From NCBI RefSeq assembly GCF_013375935.1, contig NZ_CP056117.1, positions 1,364,001 to 1,428,000 on the forward strand: a stretch of 64,000 bases of DNA, read 5' to 3'. Source of the DNA: Enterobacter cloacae. GTDB lineage: Bacteria; Pseudomonadota; Gammaproteobacteria; Enterobacterales; Enterobacteriaceae. How positions within the stretch are numbered: position 1 is the stretch's first letter; each line of letters opens with the position of its first letter. The translations under genes and the position numbers were made by a program. The notes under the pieces were generated by a model. That model made no database searches and was not told the DNA's origin. It worked only from the letters and a program-made list of their open reading frames with translations. Shown one piece after another: positions 7,920-16,047 of the stretch.

Positions 7920-9255
7920 GAAATAGCTCCTGTAGCTGCGCGGTCACGCGCTTGTTCATGCTGTTGACCGGAATTTCATCAACGATGCGCCAGCAGCGCG
8001 GTACGGCAACCGGCTCAAGCCAGGGACGAAGGGCGCGACGCCAGGCAGATTCCTGAACGTTTTTACCCACTCTTTCTCTGTGCAGACGCGCCTCGTCGCT
8101 GAGCACCAGCAGCGCGCCAATGCCCTGACGCCCGCCGCGCGTGACCGCCAGCGCGGCGGCCTCGCGGATGCCGTCCAGCGCCAGCAGGCGGCGCTCGACT
8201 TCATCGAGCGAAATACGCTTATCTTCAATTTTCACCACCCGCCCCCGACGCCCGGCGAGGCTGAACCGCCCGTCAGCCGTGAAATGCAGGATATCATCCA
8301 GCGCGATCCCCTCCGGCTCGTGGATCAGCGGCGACAAAACGCGGTCGCCGTGAAACGTCACGCCGGGGAAAGGCTCCCAGAGCGTGCTTTCCTCCTGACG
8401 GTAGCGCCAGGCCATAACCCCCGTTTCCGTGCTGCCATAAATCTCGTCCGGCCAGACGCTGAGCCAGCCGTGAACCGCGGCGATATCCCGCCAGGGCAGC
8501 ACGCCGCCGGCGGAGAGAAGGAGGTCGACGGGCGGCGGCGTCAGCGACGGGTCAAGCCGCCTGAGGAACGCCGGGCTGCTGATGAAAAGATAGCGTTTAT
8601 CGTCGGGCAGGGCAGAGAGCTGTTCGGCATAGCTGAGCAGGCTGGCGTGCAGCGGCAGGCCGAGCGCCATCGGCAGGACGACCCGAAACGTCAGGCCGTA
8701 CAGGTGGTGCAGAACCACGGAAGCCACGACGTGACGGCCCGCCAGGCGATCGCCAAAATGGTCCGCCAGCAGGCGGGCTTCGCGATCCAGGCTGACCACC
8801 GGCTTGCTCACCCGCTGCGGCGTGCCGGTCGAGCCGGAGGTGTAAAGCTCAATCACGCGCGTTTTGTCGATATCGGGCAGCGGTGAAAAGGCGCGGTCCG
8901 TCCGCGTTGCGCAAGTCACCCGCAGCTGTCGCCCCTGAACGTCAAGCGCGGTATCGCTCAGGATGCCGCTGAACAGCGCCCGCTGCTCATCAAGCTGCGC
9001 GCCGCGGGCGTGGCCGGGAAGAACGGGCGTTTTGCCCGCGTGCAGCGTCGCCAGCAGCGCAACAATAAACAGATAGCCGTCCTCAACGCACAGCGCCCAG
9101 CGATCGCCGCCTTCATGACGCAGCGCGTCGACCAGGCGCGTGACGTCGTGGCGCAGGTCGCCGAGCGTCCAGAGGCGCTCCCCGCGCCAGGCAACGGGCG
9201 TATCGTCAGGACGGGGCGCGTTGAGCCACTGGCCCAGCGGAAGAGGATTAATCAT
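7906..9255 (-). CDS. apeH: Acyl-ACP/aryl-ACP ligase of the AMP-forming family (ApeH)
   Basis: A 449-residue ANL-superfamily adenylating enzyme. The phosphate-binding loop ELYTSGSTGTPQRVSKP and the later EIYGSTETGVMAWR motif identify the family. In characterised aryl polyene systems the orthologue loads an aromatic starter such as 4-hydroxybenzoate onto an acyl carrier protein and so primes the chain. It is a little shorter than typical acyl-CoA ligases. The ATG at 9255 overlaps the stop of the membrane protein gene by eight bases. Starter identity cannot be read from the sequence. Confidence 0.87.
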   Translation of the reverse strand: MINPLPLGQWLNAPRPDDTPVAWRGERLWTLGDLRHDVTRLVDALRHEGGDRWALCVEDGYLFIVALLATLHAGKTPVLPGHARGAQLDEQRALFSGILSDTALDVQGRQLRVTCATRTDRAFSPLPDIDKTRVIELYTSGSTGTPQRVSKPVVSLDREARLLADHFGDRLAGRHVVASVVLHHLYGLTFRVVLPMALGLPLHASLLSYAEQLSALPDDKRYLFISSPAFLRRLDPSLTPPPVDLLLSAGGVLPWRDIAAVHGWLSVWPDEIYGSTETGVMAWRYRQEESTLWEPFPGVTFHGDRVLSPLIHEPEGIALDDILHFTADGRFSLAGRRGRVVKIEDKRISLDEVERRLLALDGIREAAALAVTRGGRQGIGALLVLSDEARLHRERVGKNVQESAWRRALRPWLEPVAVPRCWRIVDEIPVNSMNKRVTAQLQELFHEDA

Positions 9256-9817
9256 CGTTTTTCATCACCCGTTGCCGCACCAGCCACTCGCAGATCGCCA
9301 GCGTGCCCATCAGGAGATAGGCAATCATCCCGTTCCACAGCGTCCACAGGCGGATATCGCCGTGCAGCACGGTAAACAGCGCAATCGCCCCGTTGATAAT
9401 AAAAAAGCCGCACCAAACCTGAGTCACCCGGCGCGTGTAACGTACCCCGGCGGGGGAGAGATCCGGTTCACGGAGGCGCGCCAGCCGTTCGACGACAGGC
9501 ATTGACGTCCACAGCGAGCCGCCAAACGCCGCCAGCATGACCAGATTCACCGCCACCGGATAATACAGCACCCACCGGTGCGCGTGCAGGACATAGCTCG
9601 CGGCGCAAAGCACGATGCCCACGAGCGCTACGCCCACGAGCGTATAGCGCAGGGGGCCGTCCTGCCGGCGGGCCTGGCAGACGCGCAACAGCAGCACCAG
9701 CGCCATCACGGGCAGGATGCCGTGCAGACTATTATTCGCCAGACCGAAGCCGATCAAAAACGGCCATGCCAGCAGCATCAGCCCCGTCAGGACGGGAAGT
9801 ACCGGAATTGAACGCAC
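9248..9817 (-). CDS. apeG: COG4648-type integral membrane protein (ApeG)
   Basis: A 189-residue hydrophobic protein with about five to six predicted membrane helices (for example VLTGLMLLAWPFLIGFGLA and CGFFIINGAIALFTVLHG). It resembles the COG4648 membrane proteins that accompany aryl polyene genes. Function is unknown. The start is a GTG at 9817, one base after the stop of the carrier protein gene; a longer in-phase frame reads back through both carrier genes and has no ATG in a sensible place. Being between the carriers and the ligase suggests a membrane-linked role in assembly. Confidence 0.75.
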   Translation of the reverse strand: MRSIPVLPVLTGLMLLAWPFLIGFGLANNSLHGILPVMALVLLLRVCQARRQDGPLRYTLVGVALVGIVLCAASYVLHAHRWVLYYPVAVNLVMLAAFGGSLWTSMPVVERLARLREPDLSPAGVRYTRRVTQVWCGFFIINGAIALFTVLHGDIRLWTLWNGMIAYLLMGTLAICEWLVRQRVMKNDD

Positions 9818-9818
9818 G

Positions 9819-10070
9819 TTACGCGTCGCGCTGAAGCTGTTCCACAACGTCCACGACGTCCTGCACCGTGCGCACCGCTTTGAAGGTTTCAGGCTTGATT
9901 TTATGGCCCGTTTTCTTTTGCAGGTGCACCACCATATCAACGGCATCGATGCTGTCGAGATCCAGGTCTTCGTAAAGCCGTGCCTCTGGCGTAATATCCT
10001 CCGGCGCGACTTCAAACAGCGTAATAAGAAGCGCAGAGACTTCCTGATAAATCGTTTTTTGTTCTGTCAT
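9819..10070 (-). CDS. apeF: Acyl carrier protein (ApeF)
   Basis: An 83-residue acidic carrier protein. The 4'-phosphopantetheine attachment serine lies in DLDLDSIDAVDMV, the standard LDS(I/L) motif. It needs a phosphopantetheinyl transferase for activation; none is encoded in the window. It lies 12 bases after a second carrier gene, matching the ACP pair of characterised aryl polyene clusters, where one ACP carries the starter or early chain and the other the elongating chain. Which does which cannot be told here. Confidence 0.9.
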   Translation of the reverse strand: MTEQKTIYQEVSALLITLFEVAPEDITPEARLYEDLDLDSIDAVDMVVHLQKKTGHKIKPETFKAVRTVQDVVDVVEQLQRDA

Positions 10071-10082
10071 AGCGGGTCATTC

Positions 10083-10340
10083 TCAGGCGCGTTGTTGATG
10101 GATAAAAGCAGCGAGCGTGGCAACGGAATAGAAGTGCTGACGCATCTCGTCGCTTTCGGCAGAAAGCACTACGCCGTACTGATTTTTCACCGCCAGCCCC
10201 AGCTCAAGGGCGTCGATTGAGTCCAGACCCAGCCCGTCGCCAAACAGCGCGGCGTCTGTATCTATATCCTCTGGGGTAAGTTCTTCCAGATTCAGCGTAG
10301 AGATAATGAGATTCTTAATTTCAAGATAGAGCGCTTGCAT
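10083..10340 (-). CDS. apeE: Acyl carrier protein (ApeE)
   Basis: An 85-residue acyl carrier protein with its phosphopantetheine serine in GLGLDSIDALELG. It is clearly divergent from the neighbouring ApeF, so the pair is not a recent duplication. The ATG at 10340 lies inside the 3' end of the acyltransferase gene (20-base overlap), in line with the tight packing of the operon. Name given by order within the cluster. Confidence 0.9.
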   Translation of the reverse strand: MQALYLEIKNLIISTLNLEELTPEDIDTDAALFGDGLGLDSIDALELGLAVKNQYGVVLSAESDEMRQHFYSVATLAAFIHQQRA

Positions 10341-11148
10341 CTTTCGTTCCTGACAAAGATTGAAGACCGGTTGTTAACTGATGCTGCATATGCCGGTTTA
10401 ACTGCCTTGCCGCCAGCGCGGGCTCGTGCTGGCTCGCATCATAAAAATCATGAATGTTGATGCGTTCGCGAACATCCACGGTGAAAACAGGTTTATTGGG
10501 GGGAACGTTATACCAGCTGCTCTGTTTATCCAGCATCCGTTCGCTACAGTGGATAATAACCACGCGCACGGCGCTGTTGCAGCGAACGGCAATATTCGCC
10601 GCCCCGCGTTGCAGGGTAATCCCTTCGCCCACCCGGGTGCGGGTCCCTTCCGGGAAGATGAGCAGCGTGTCGCCCTGGGCCAGACGCCGCTGGCTGGCGG
10701 AAAGCAGCGCGTCTGCTTCGCTGTTAATCAGATAATCGGCCGCGCGGATCGCGCCGCTGACGAACGGGTTACGCCGCAACGCGCTTTTCACCAGACAGTC
10801 GGTTTCGTTCATCACCGAAGCCAGCAGGACGTAGTCCAGCAGCGAAGGGTGATTCGCAATCACCAGACAGCCGCGCTCGGCGCGCAGCGCGTCCAGGTTC
10901 GTGAAGCGGTAATCCAGCACCCCGACCCCGCGTACCACCGCGAGGAACAGGCGAAAGCTGGCGGAGATGCTGCGGCGTGCAAGACGGCGGCGCCTGGTGC
11001 GGTCGCGCTGGAAAATCAGCAGCAGGTTAAACCACACCAGCGACAGCATCAGCCCGCCGAAGCCGAACAGCGCGAAGCAGAATCCGGTCATCAGCACGCG
11101 CCATAGCCGTTCGAGGCGAGTAAGCAGCCCGCTCACCGGCGCGTCCAT
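10321..11148 (-). CDS. apeD: PlsC-like 1-acylglycerol-phosphate acyltransferase homologue (ApeD)
   Basis: A 275-residue membrane-bound acyltransferase. It has hydrophobic N-terminal helices (GFCFALFGFGGLMLSLVWF), the catalytic H-x4-D motif in ANHPSLLDYVLL and the acceptor-binding motif FPEGTRTR. In the cluster it probably transfers an acyl group, possibly the polyene itself, to a lipid or glycolipid acceptor. Start: ATG at 11148, with GAG six bases upstream, is preferred to the GTG two codons earlier. Overlaps apeC by 16 bases. Confidence 0.86.
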   Translation of the reverse strand: MDAPVSGLLTRLERLWRVLMTGFCFALFGFGGLMLSLVWFNLLLIFQRDRTRRRRLARRSISASFRLFLAVVRGVGVLDYRFTNLDALRAERGCLVIANHPSLLDYVLLASVMNETDCLVKSALRRNPFVSGAIRAADYLINSEADALLSASQRRLAQGDTLLIFPEGTRTRVGEGITLQRGAANIAVRCNSAVRVVIIHCSERMLDKQSSWYNVPPNKPVFTVDVRERINIHDFYDASQHEPALAARQLNRHMQHQLTTGLQSLSGTKDASALS

Positions 11149-11855
11149 TGCCACTCAAGGCGCTCGCCGGGCAGGGTGAAGCGTTGTTCGTCGCTCAGAT
11201 AATGGCGCAGGAACTGAAGGCTTTGCGGCAGCGCGGGCTCTTCACCTGCGCTTTTACCGTGCGTTTCACAGCTGAGCGCCTCTCCGGCTTCAATCACCAG
11301 CGCCAGCGCGTAGGGCCAGACGGGCATCTGGGGCGGCAGCCCGGCGTGGTAAAACGCGGGCAGCAGGCCGTCGAAATCCACCAGCAGCACGCGGGAGTAG
11401 CCCGCATGCAGCAGGCTCAGCACCTCGCATAAGCTCTGCTGAAAAGTATCCATACCGGCGGACACCGACGACGAGACGATCGGCTGGCGGGCAGCGATGG
11501 TCAAATTACCAACCGCCGAGTTGTGGACCGACATCGCAAAATCGGTAGGTGAAACAGGCTCCTCTGCCGCCAGCGCTTCCAGAATGCGGTAATTGCGTTC
11601 CAGTTCGCCATGGCGGCTGGCGTAGACGACGGCGTCGATGCGGTGTTTGCGAAGCATGGCCAGGCCAAGATCGACGGCCTGCCTGCTGCCCGGGTTAAGG
11701 CGGCGGGCGGTCATCATCGGCAGATCGGTCAGTTTCGCCAGCGGCGCAGCGGGATCGATGGCGTCAGACCGGCGTGACCACGCCTGCCATGCGTCGGCAT
11801 CGCTGAGTCCCGGCGCTCGTGCCTGCCAGTCGATAATGGTGAGTGTAAATTTCAT
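11133..11855 (-). CDS. apeC: Ketosynthase-like chain-length factor (ApeC), first visible gene of the aryl polyene operon
   Basis: A 240-residue protein equal to only the N-terminal half of a ketoacyl synthase (the Ketoacyl-synt_2 type domain). At the place where active enzymes carry the nucleophilic Cys it reads SVHNSAVGNLTI, without a cysteine. It is therefore a partner or chain-length factor and not a condensing enzyme; in Xenorhabdus the orthologue pairs with ApeO. Upstream is a 125-base gap to yhhT containing a long inverted repeat and only a poor ribosome site. The methyltransferase often found near the head of such clusters is not seen here. Confidence 0.83.
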   Translation of the reverse strand: MKFTLTIIDWQARAPGLSDADAWQAWSRRSDAIDPAAPLAKLTDLPMMTARRLNPGSRQAVDLGLAMLRKHRIDAVVYASRHGELERNYRILEALAAEEPVSPTDFAMSVHNSAVGNLTIAARQPIVSSSVSAGMDTFQQSLCEVLSLLHAGYSRVLLVDFDGLLPAFYHAGLPPQMPVWPYALALVIEAGEALSCETHGKSAGEEPALPQSLQFLRHYLSDEQRFTLPGERLEWQWTRR

Positions 11856-11895
11856 CTACGCGCGTCCGCGATAAACCTGTTTCGTTGTCTTTTTG

Positions 11896-11950
11896 TTCGC
11901 CAGCGCGATTTGCTGCGCACATCCTACAATGTTGTCGGCGCGCTGGCGAA
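11896..11950. repeat. 12-base perfect inverted repeat in the aryl polyene operon leader
   Basis: The arms TTCGCCAGCGCG (11896-11907) and CGCGCTGGCGAA (11939-11950) are exact reverse complements separated by 31 bases. They lie between the stop of yhhT and the start of apeC. There is no T-run after either arm, so it does not look like an ordinary terminator. It may be an operator, an RNA leader structure or the scar of a rearrangement. Confidence 0.6.
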
Positions 11951-11980
11951 TAAACGTCACTTTTAACCCTTTGCACCCGG

Positions 11981-13030
11981 TTATCCCGGCAAACGGCTTT
12001 TTGGCCGACCCGGCCCCAGCAGAATGGCGAGTTTACTGCCTCCTTTGGTGGTTTCCATCCAGATTTTACAGACGCTGGTGAGCGGCACGGAGAGCAGCAT
12101 GCCCACCGGTCCCAGCAGCCATCCCCAGATCAGCAACGATAAGAACACCACCATCGTTGACATGCCCAGGCGGTGGCCCATCATGCGCGGTTCGAGAATG
12201 TTGCCCAGCACCATATGCACGACGAGGAACAGCGCCCCCACCAGCATGCACTCATAAAATCCGTTAAACAGGAACGCCTGGATCATCGGCGGGACGGCGG
12301 AGAGCACCGCGCCGATATTGGGCACGTAGTTCAGTAAAAACGCCAGCACGCCCCACATCAGCGCGAACTGCACGTCCAGCAATACCAGCCCCAGCCAGAC
12401 AATGACGCCGGTCCACAGGCTAAGCAGGGTTTTCAGCGCCAGATATTTAGAGACGCCCTTCAGCGCGCGGTGTAAACCGGCAATATGGATCTGCGGATTG
12501 TTCAGGGCAAAACGCAGCTTATACGGCACGTGGCGCACTTCGAACAGCATAAACACCACCGTCATCACCAGCAGCAGAATGCTGGCCATCGCCCCGGAAA
12601 GCCCCGTCATCAGGGTCGTGGCGTAGGTCATCACCTTCTCGGAATCCATCCGGCGCAGCATCCGTTCCGGTGAAATATGCAGGTTTACGAACGGCAACAT
12701 TCGCTGGAGATCGACCAGCTTGCGCGTCAGCTCTTTATTGTATTGCGGCAGCATGGTGGAAAATTCGCTCAGCGAGGCGGCGAGCACGCCGAACAGCGCC
12801 GTCAGGACAACCAGCATCACCATCACCACGATGGTGATAGCGACCGGGCGGCTGATGCCGCGGCGTAAAAACCATGTCACCAGCGGGTTGAGGACGATAG
12901 CGAAAAACAGCGCCAGCAGCAGCTGGACAATGATATCCGCCGCCGCGTGGATACCCGCAAGGATAACCACCAGGCAGGCGAGTTTTAATAAAATATGGAG
13001 TCCGGCTTTATCGGGCGGGCTGGCAGTCAT
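11981..13030 (-). CDS. yhhT: AI-2E/PerM family transporter YhhT
   Basis: A 349-residue polytopic inner-membrane protein of the AI-2E transporter (PerM) family. The first helices (LLKLACLVVILAGIHAAADI, VQLLLALFFAIVLNPLVTWF), the central loop and the C-terminal helices with NYVPNIGAVLSAVPPMIQAF follow the family pattern. Substrate of YhhT is not established. The C-terminus LLGPGRPKSRLPG is cytoplasmic-looking. In E. coli K-12 yhhT is followed by acpT; here the aryl polyene operon starts 125 bases downstream on the same strand. The MFS gene yhhS, found between dcrB and yhhT in K-12, is absent. Confidence 0.92.
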   Translation of the reverse strand: MTASPPDKAGLHILLKLACLVVILAGIHAAADIIVQLLLALFFAIVLNPLVTWFLRRGISRPVAITIVVMVMLVVLTALFGVLAASLSEFSTMLPQYNKELTRKLVDLQRMLPFVNLHISPERMLRRMDSEKVMTYATTLMTGLSGAMASILLLVMTVVFMLFEVRHVPYKLRFALNNPQIHIAGLHRALKGVSKYLALKTLLSLWTGVIVWLGLVLLDVQFALMWGVLAFLLNYVPNIGAVLSAVPPMIQAFLFNGFYECMLVGALFLVVHMVLGNILEPRMMGHRLGMSTMVVFLSLLIWGWLLGPVGMLLSVPLTSVCKIWMETTKGGSKLAILLGPGRPKSRLPG

Positions 13031-13113
13031 AAGAATTCCTTTTTCCGGGGGGGCCTGCTAATTGTAGTGCGCCGGAGTTGCTTCGTCTGGAGCGTTAGTC
13101 TGAAAGTCGCGGC

Positions 13114-13148
13114 AAAAAAATGGCCCCCGGCGCAAGCGACGGAGGCCA
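13114..13148 (-). terminator. Rho-independent terminator of dcrB
   Basis: Read on the minus strand, TGGCCTCCG pairs imperfectly with CGGGGGCCA around a short loop and is followed by seven T residues (13120 to 13114). It begins about 20 bases after the dcrB stop. Confidence 0.8.
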
Positions 13149-13166
13149 CGTCATCCTGGTGAAGCG

Positions 13167-13724
13167 TTACTGGATCACGAGGGTGTTAATGATGTTTTCA
13201 GCGGTGGTCTGCGCTTTCTGCTGATCGTCTGCCGGCAGGGTGATCTGCATGGTCAGCAGTTTATTATCGACCTTGCCAAGCACGACGGAGGAGTACGCGG
13301 TCTGGCCTTTGGCAGAGATAATGCTGTCCAGCTGCTGCAGCGTGTGGCCTTTCAGTTCAACGGACTTGTTGGTTACCACCTGGAGCTGCGGGTCGCGGCT
13401 GCGCTGCTGATCTTCAAGACGTTTGGACAGCACGCCCAGATCTTCGCTGGTATCGTCACCGACAATCACGATCACCGCTTTTTGGCCGGTGGCATCGGAA
13501 TAGACGTGCATGTTGTTTGCCTGGGTGCCCAGCTTACCGCTCTGGTCGGTCATGTCTGCGGGCAAAGAGAAACTGAGTTTGCCATCCATCAGGCTCACCG
13601 GCTGACCGGTGGCGTTGCTTTCTGCTGACGCGCCCTGAGCAGGCGTTTTGGTGTCGCTGTTATCACAGGCTGCAAGGCCAACTACCAGCAGGCCAATCCC
13701 GACATATTTAACCAGATTGCGCAT
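13167..13724 (-). CDS. dcrB: Inner-membrane lipoprotein DcrB
   Basis: A 185-residue lipoprotein close to E. coli DcrB, which is needed for DNA entry of phages C1 and C6 and has been linked to envelope homeostasis. The signal [20 protein letters not shown] ends in a lipobox (LAAC) followed by Asp, the inner-membrane retention signal. The mature part has a Ser/Thr/Gln-rich linker and then the DcrB domain ([14 protein letters not shown] onward). Single gene with its own terminator. Upstream 72 bases separate it from yhhQ. Confidence 0.93.
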   Translation of the reverse strand: MRNLVKYVGIGLLVVGLAACDNSDTKTPAQGASAESNATGQPVSLMDGKLSFSLPADMTDQSGKLGTQANNMHVYSDATGQKAVIVIVGDDTSEDLGVLSKRLEDQQRSRDPQLQVVTNKSVELKGHTLQQLDSIISAKGQTAYSSVVLGKVDNKLLTMQITLPADDQQKAQTTAENIINTLVIQ

Positions 13725-13796
13725 TGACTTCTTCCTTTCGATAAACGGCCATAGCGGCTCATTCGTTCATCTTATCACAACTGATAAAGCGAACCC

Positions 13797-14462
13797 TTAA
13801 CCTGCCTGCAATGCGGAGATTTCAGATTTATCTGCCAGCCTTTTCAGCAGCATATTCAACAGCACGCCGTACATCGGCAGGAAGAATACCAGGCTGATAA
13901 GCACCTTGAAGGCGTAGTCTACCAGGGCGATTTCCATCCAGTGCTCTGCCATGAAGGCGTCCGGGCTGCGCCAGAAGGCGATGAAGAAGAAGGCCAGCGT
14001 ATCGCTCACGTTTCCGAACAGCGTGGAGGCCGTTGGCGCCATCCACCAGCGATGGTTCTGACGCAGGCGGTTAAAGACGTGAACATCGAGGATCTGCCCC
14101 AGGGCATAGGCCATAAAGCTGGCGGCGGCAATACGCGCGACGAACAGGTTGAAATGCGTCAGCGCCTCGAAGCCCTGCCAGCTTCCCATATAAAACAGGG
14201 AGGAGATGGCGTAGGAGACAAACAGCGCCGGGATCATCACCGCAAAGATAATCCGCCGCGCCAGCGGTGCGCCGAAAATTCGCACGGTCAAATCGGTCGC
14301 GAGGAAAATAAACGGAAAACTGAACGCGCCCCAGGTGGTATGGAAACCAAAAATGGAGATCGGGAGCTGCACCAGGTAGTTGCTGGAGATGATCACCAGC
14401 AGATGAAATAGCGAAAGCCAGAACAACGCCTTAACGCGCTGCGATTGTGTAAAGGAGTTCAT
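13797..14462 (-). CDS. yhhQ: Queuosine precursor (7-cyano-7-deazaguanine) transporter YhhQ
   Basis: A 221-residue member of the VUT/YhhQ family with six predicted membrane helices, beginning MNSFTQSQRVKALFWLSLFH. In E. coli YhhQ imports the queuosine precursors preQ0 and preQ1 for tRNA modification. Motifs such as LATDLTVRIFGAPLARR (a short conserved acidic-basic signature at the end of a helix) are present. It is transcribed away from tusA, the 169-base intergenic stretch serving both genes. I looked for a preQ1 riboswitch before the start and saw none. Confidence 0.92.
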   Translation of the reverse strand: MNSFTQSQRVKALFWLSLFHLLVIISSNYLVQLPISIFGFHTTWGAFSFPFIFLATDLTVRIFGAPLARRIIFAVMIPALFVSYAISSLFYMGSWQGFEALTHFNLFVARIAAASFMAYALGQILDVHVFNRLRQNHRWWMAPTASTLFGNVSDTLAFFFIAFWRSPDAFMAEHWMEIALVDYAFKVLISLVFFLPMYGVLLNMLLKRLADKSEISALQAG

Positions 14463-14631
14463 ATTGTACCTTTTTGATTAATATTTGGGGTGAGGGAACC
14501 CAATAAAGCCGCCGCATGATACTGCTTTGACGACGCTTTGCAATGGCTAATTTTCACGCAATCGTTAACCTGGTTTGCATTGACGGCGGCGGGGCGTAAA
14601 CTACAGCCGTTTTTACCTGAACGAGAAGAAA

Positions 14632-14874
14632 ATGACCGACCTGTTTTCCAGCCCTGACCACACGCTTGATGCCCTGGGCCTCCGCTGCCCGGAGCCGGTA
14701 ATGATGGTGCGCAAAACCGTGCGCAACATGCAGAGCGGCGAAACGCTGCTGATTATCGCTGATGACCCGGCCACCACCCGCGATATTCCCGGTTTTTGTA
14801 CCTTCATGGAACACGAGCTGGTGGCGCAGGAAACGGAAGCCTTGCCGTACCGGTATATGATTCGTAAGGGCTGA
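14632..14874 (+). CDS. tusA: Sulfur relay protein TusA
   Basis: An 80-residue sulfur carrier (SirA/TusA family). The persulfide-bearing Cys19 is in [12 protein letters not shown], the family's CPxP signature. TusA takes sulfur from IscS and hands it to TusBCD for 2-thiouridine synthesis at the wobble base of tRNA, and also feeds molybdenum cofactor metabolism. The stop codon abuts a palindromic repeat. In E. coli tusA and zntA are neighbours; here three transporter genes separate them. Confidence 0.95.
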   Translation: MTDLFSSPDHTLDALGLRCPEPVMMVRKTVRNMQSGETLLIIADDPATTRDIPGFCTFMEHELVAQETEALPYRYMIRKG

Positions 14875-14921
14875 GTGCGGCCTGATGTCCTCACCCGACC
14901 CTCTCCCGCAGGGAGAGGGAG
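14875..14921 (+). repeat. REP-like palindromic element, tusA side of the TRAP module
   Basis: Starts with GTGCGGCCTGATG and contains the hairpin CCCTCTCCC-GCA-GGGAGAGGG (14899-14919). It differs from the copy at 17858-17905 by about three substitutions and one indel and has the same orientation. Confidence 0.85.
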
Positions 14922-15019
14922 ATCATCTTTCTAAACCATCGTTTCAAAATTTAGCGCTTTTGTGAGGCGCTTCACCCTCCCTTTTCCAGCCGTAGTCTAA
15001 TTTTTAAACGTCTAAAACT

Positions 15020-15032
15020 AAAACACCGTTTT
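15020..15032. promoter_or_regulatory. Possible operator ahead of the TRAP transporter
   Basis: AAAACACCGTTTT is a small inverted repeat (AAAAC/GTTTT) inside the A/T-rich promoter region 31 bases before the dctP-like start. No regulator gene accompanies the transporter. Weak evidence: a short palindrome in an A/T-rich stretch can arise by chance. Confidence 0.25.
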
Positions 15033-15063
15033 AACGCTTATCTCACTACCCTGGAGCTACTTA

Positions 15064-16035
15064 ATGAAAACGACCCTCAAGCCGTTACTGGCCGCTCTGT
15101 GCCTGTCTGCTTTTGCCTGCACCGTCTCCGCCCAAACCATTAAAGCCGCAGACGTGCACCCGGAAGGCTATCCGAACGTGGTGGCCGTGCAGCAGATGGG
15201 TGAAAAACTCAAACAACAAACCGACGGCAAGCTGGAGATTAAGGTCTTCCCGGGCGGCGTGCTGGGCGATGAAAAGCAGATGATTGAGCAGGCGCAGATG
15301 GGAGCGATTGATATGATCCGCGTCTCTATGGCACCGGTTGCCGCCATCCTGCCGGATATCGAAGTGTTTACGCTGCCCTACGTGTTCCGCGATGAAGACC
15401 ACATGCACAAGGTGATCGACGGGGACATCGGCAAGCAGATCGGCGACAAGCTCACCGCCAACCCGAAATCGCGGCTGGTCTTCCTCGGCTGGATGGATTC
15501 CGGCACCCGCAACCTGATCACCAAAGCGCCGATCGTGAAGCCGGACGATCTGAAAGGGAAGAAAATCCGCGTGCAGGGCAGCCCGGTGGCGCTGGCCACG
15601 CTGAAAGCGATGGGGGCTAACTCGATCGCGATGGGCGTCAGTGAGGTTTACAGCGGTATGCAGACCGGCGTAATCGACGGTGCGGAGAACAATCCGCCAA
15701 CCTTTATCGCCCATAACTATATGCCGGTCGCGAAAAACTACACCCTGAGCGGCCACTTTATCACCCCGGAAATGCTGCTCTACTCAAAAGTAAAATGGGA
15801 CAAGCTGAGCGCTGACGAGCAGCAAAAAATCCTGACGCTGGCCCGTGAGGCGCAGTTAGATCAACGCAAGCTGTGGAACGCGTATAACGACCAGGCGCTT
15901 AAGAAAATGAAGGCCGGCGGCGTGCAGTTCCACGATATCGATAAAGCGGTGTTTATCAAGGCGACGGAGCCGGTGCGCGCGCAGTATGGCGACAAGCATC
16001 AGGATCTGATGAAAGCCATCGCTGACGTTCAGTAA
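15064..16035 (+). CDS. TRAP transporter substrate-binding protein (DctP family)
   Basis: A 323-residue periplasmic binding protein with signal peptide MKTTLKPLLAALCLSAFAC ending near VSAQ. The fold is DctP-like: FPGGVLGDEKQMIEQAQMGA near the N-terminus, the conserved substrate-carboxylate Arg in LKGKKIRVQGSP, and the SGMQTGVIDGAENNP segment. TRAP systems take up organic acids using a sodium gradient. The substrate cannot be told; no catabolic or regulatory gene is adjacent. A GGAG ribosome site precedes the ATG. It heads a three-gene operon inserted between tusA and zntA. Confidence 0.9.
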   Translation: MKTTLKPLLAALCLSAFACTVSAQTIKAADVHPEGYPNVVAVQQMGEKLKQQTDGKLEIKVFPGGVLGDEKQMIEQAQMGAIDMIRVSMAPVAAILPDIEVFTLPYVFRDEDHMHKVIDGDIGKQIGDKLTANPKSRLVFLGWMDSGTRNLITKAPIVKPDDLKGKKIRVQGSPVALATLKAMGANSIAMGVSEVYSGMQTGVIDGAENNPPTFIAHNYMPVAKNYTLSGHFITPEMLLYSKVKWDKLSADEQQKILTLAREAQLDQRKLWNAYNDQALKKMKAGGVQFHDIDKAVFIKATEPVRAQYGDKHQDLMKAIADVQ

Positions 16036-16047
16036 GCCGGAGTACGT

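Noticed and set aside
11764-11976. Small minus-strand frame between yhhT and apeC considered as an acpT remnant
   Set aside because: The predicted 70 residues overlap the apeC start in another phase and show none of the phosphopantetheinyl transferase motifs.
14463-14560. Possible preQ1 riboswitch before yhhQ
   Set aside because: The leader has no pattern of a short stem with the A-rich tail pairing into the loop; only a GGGTTCCCTCACCCC patch that could form a trivial hairpin.
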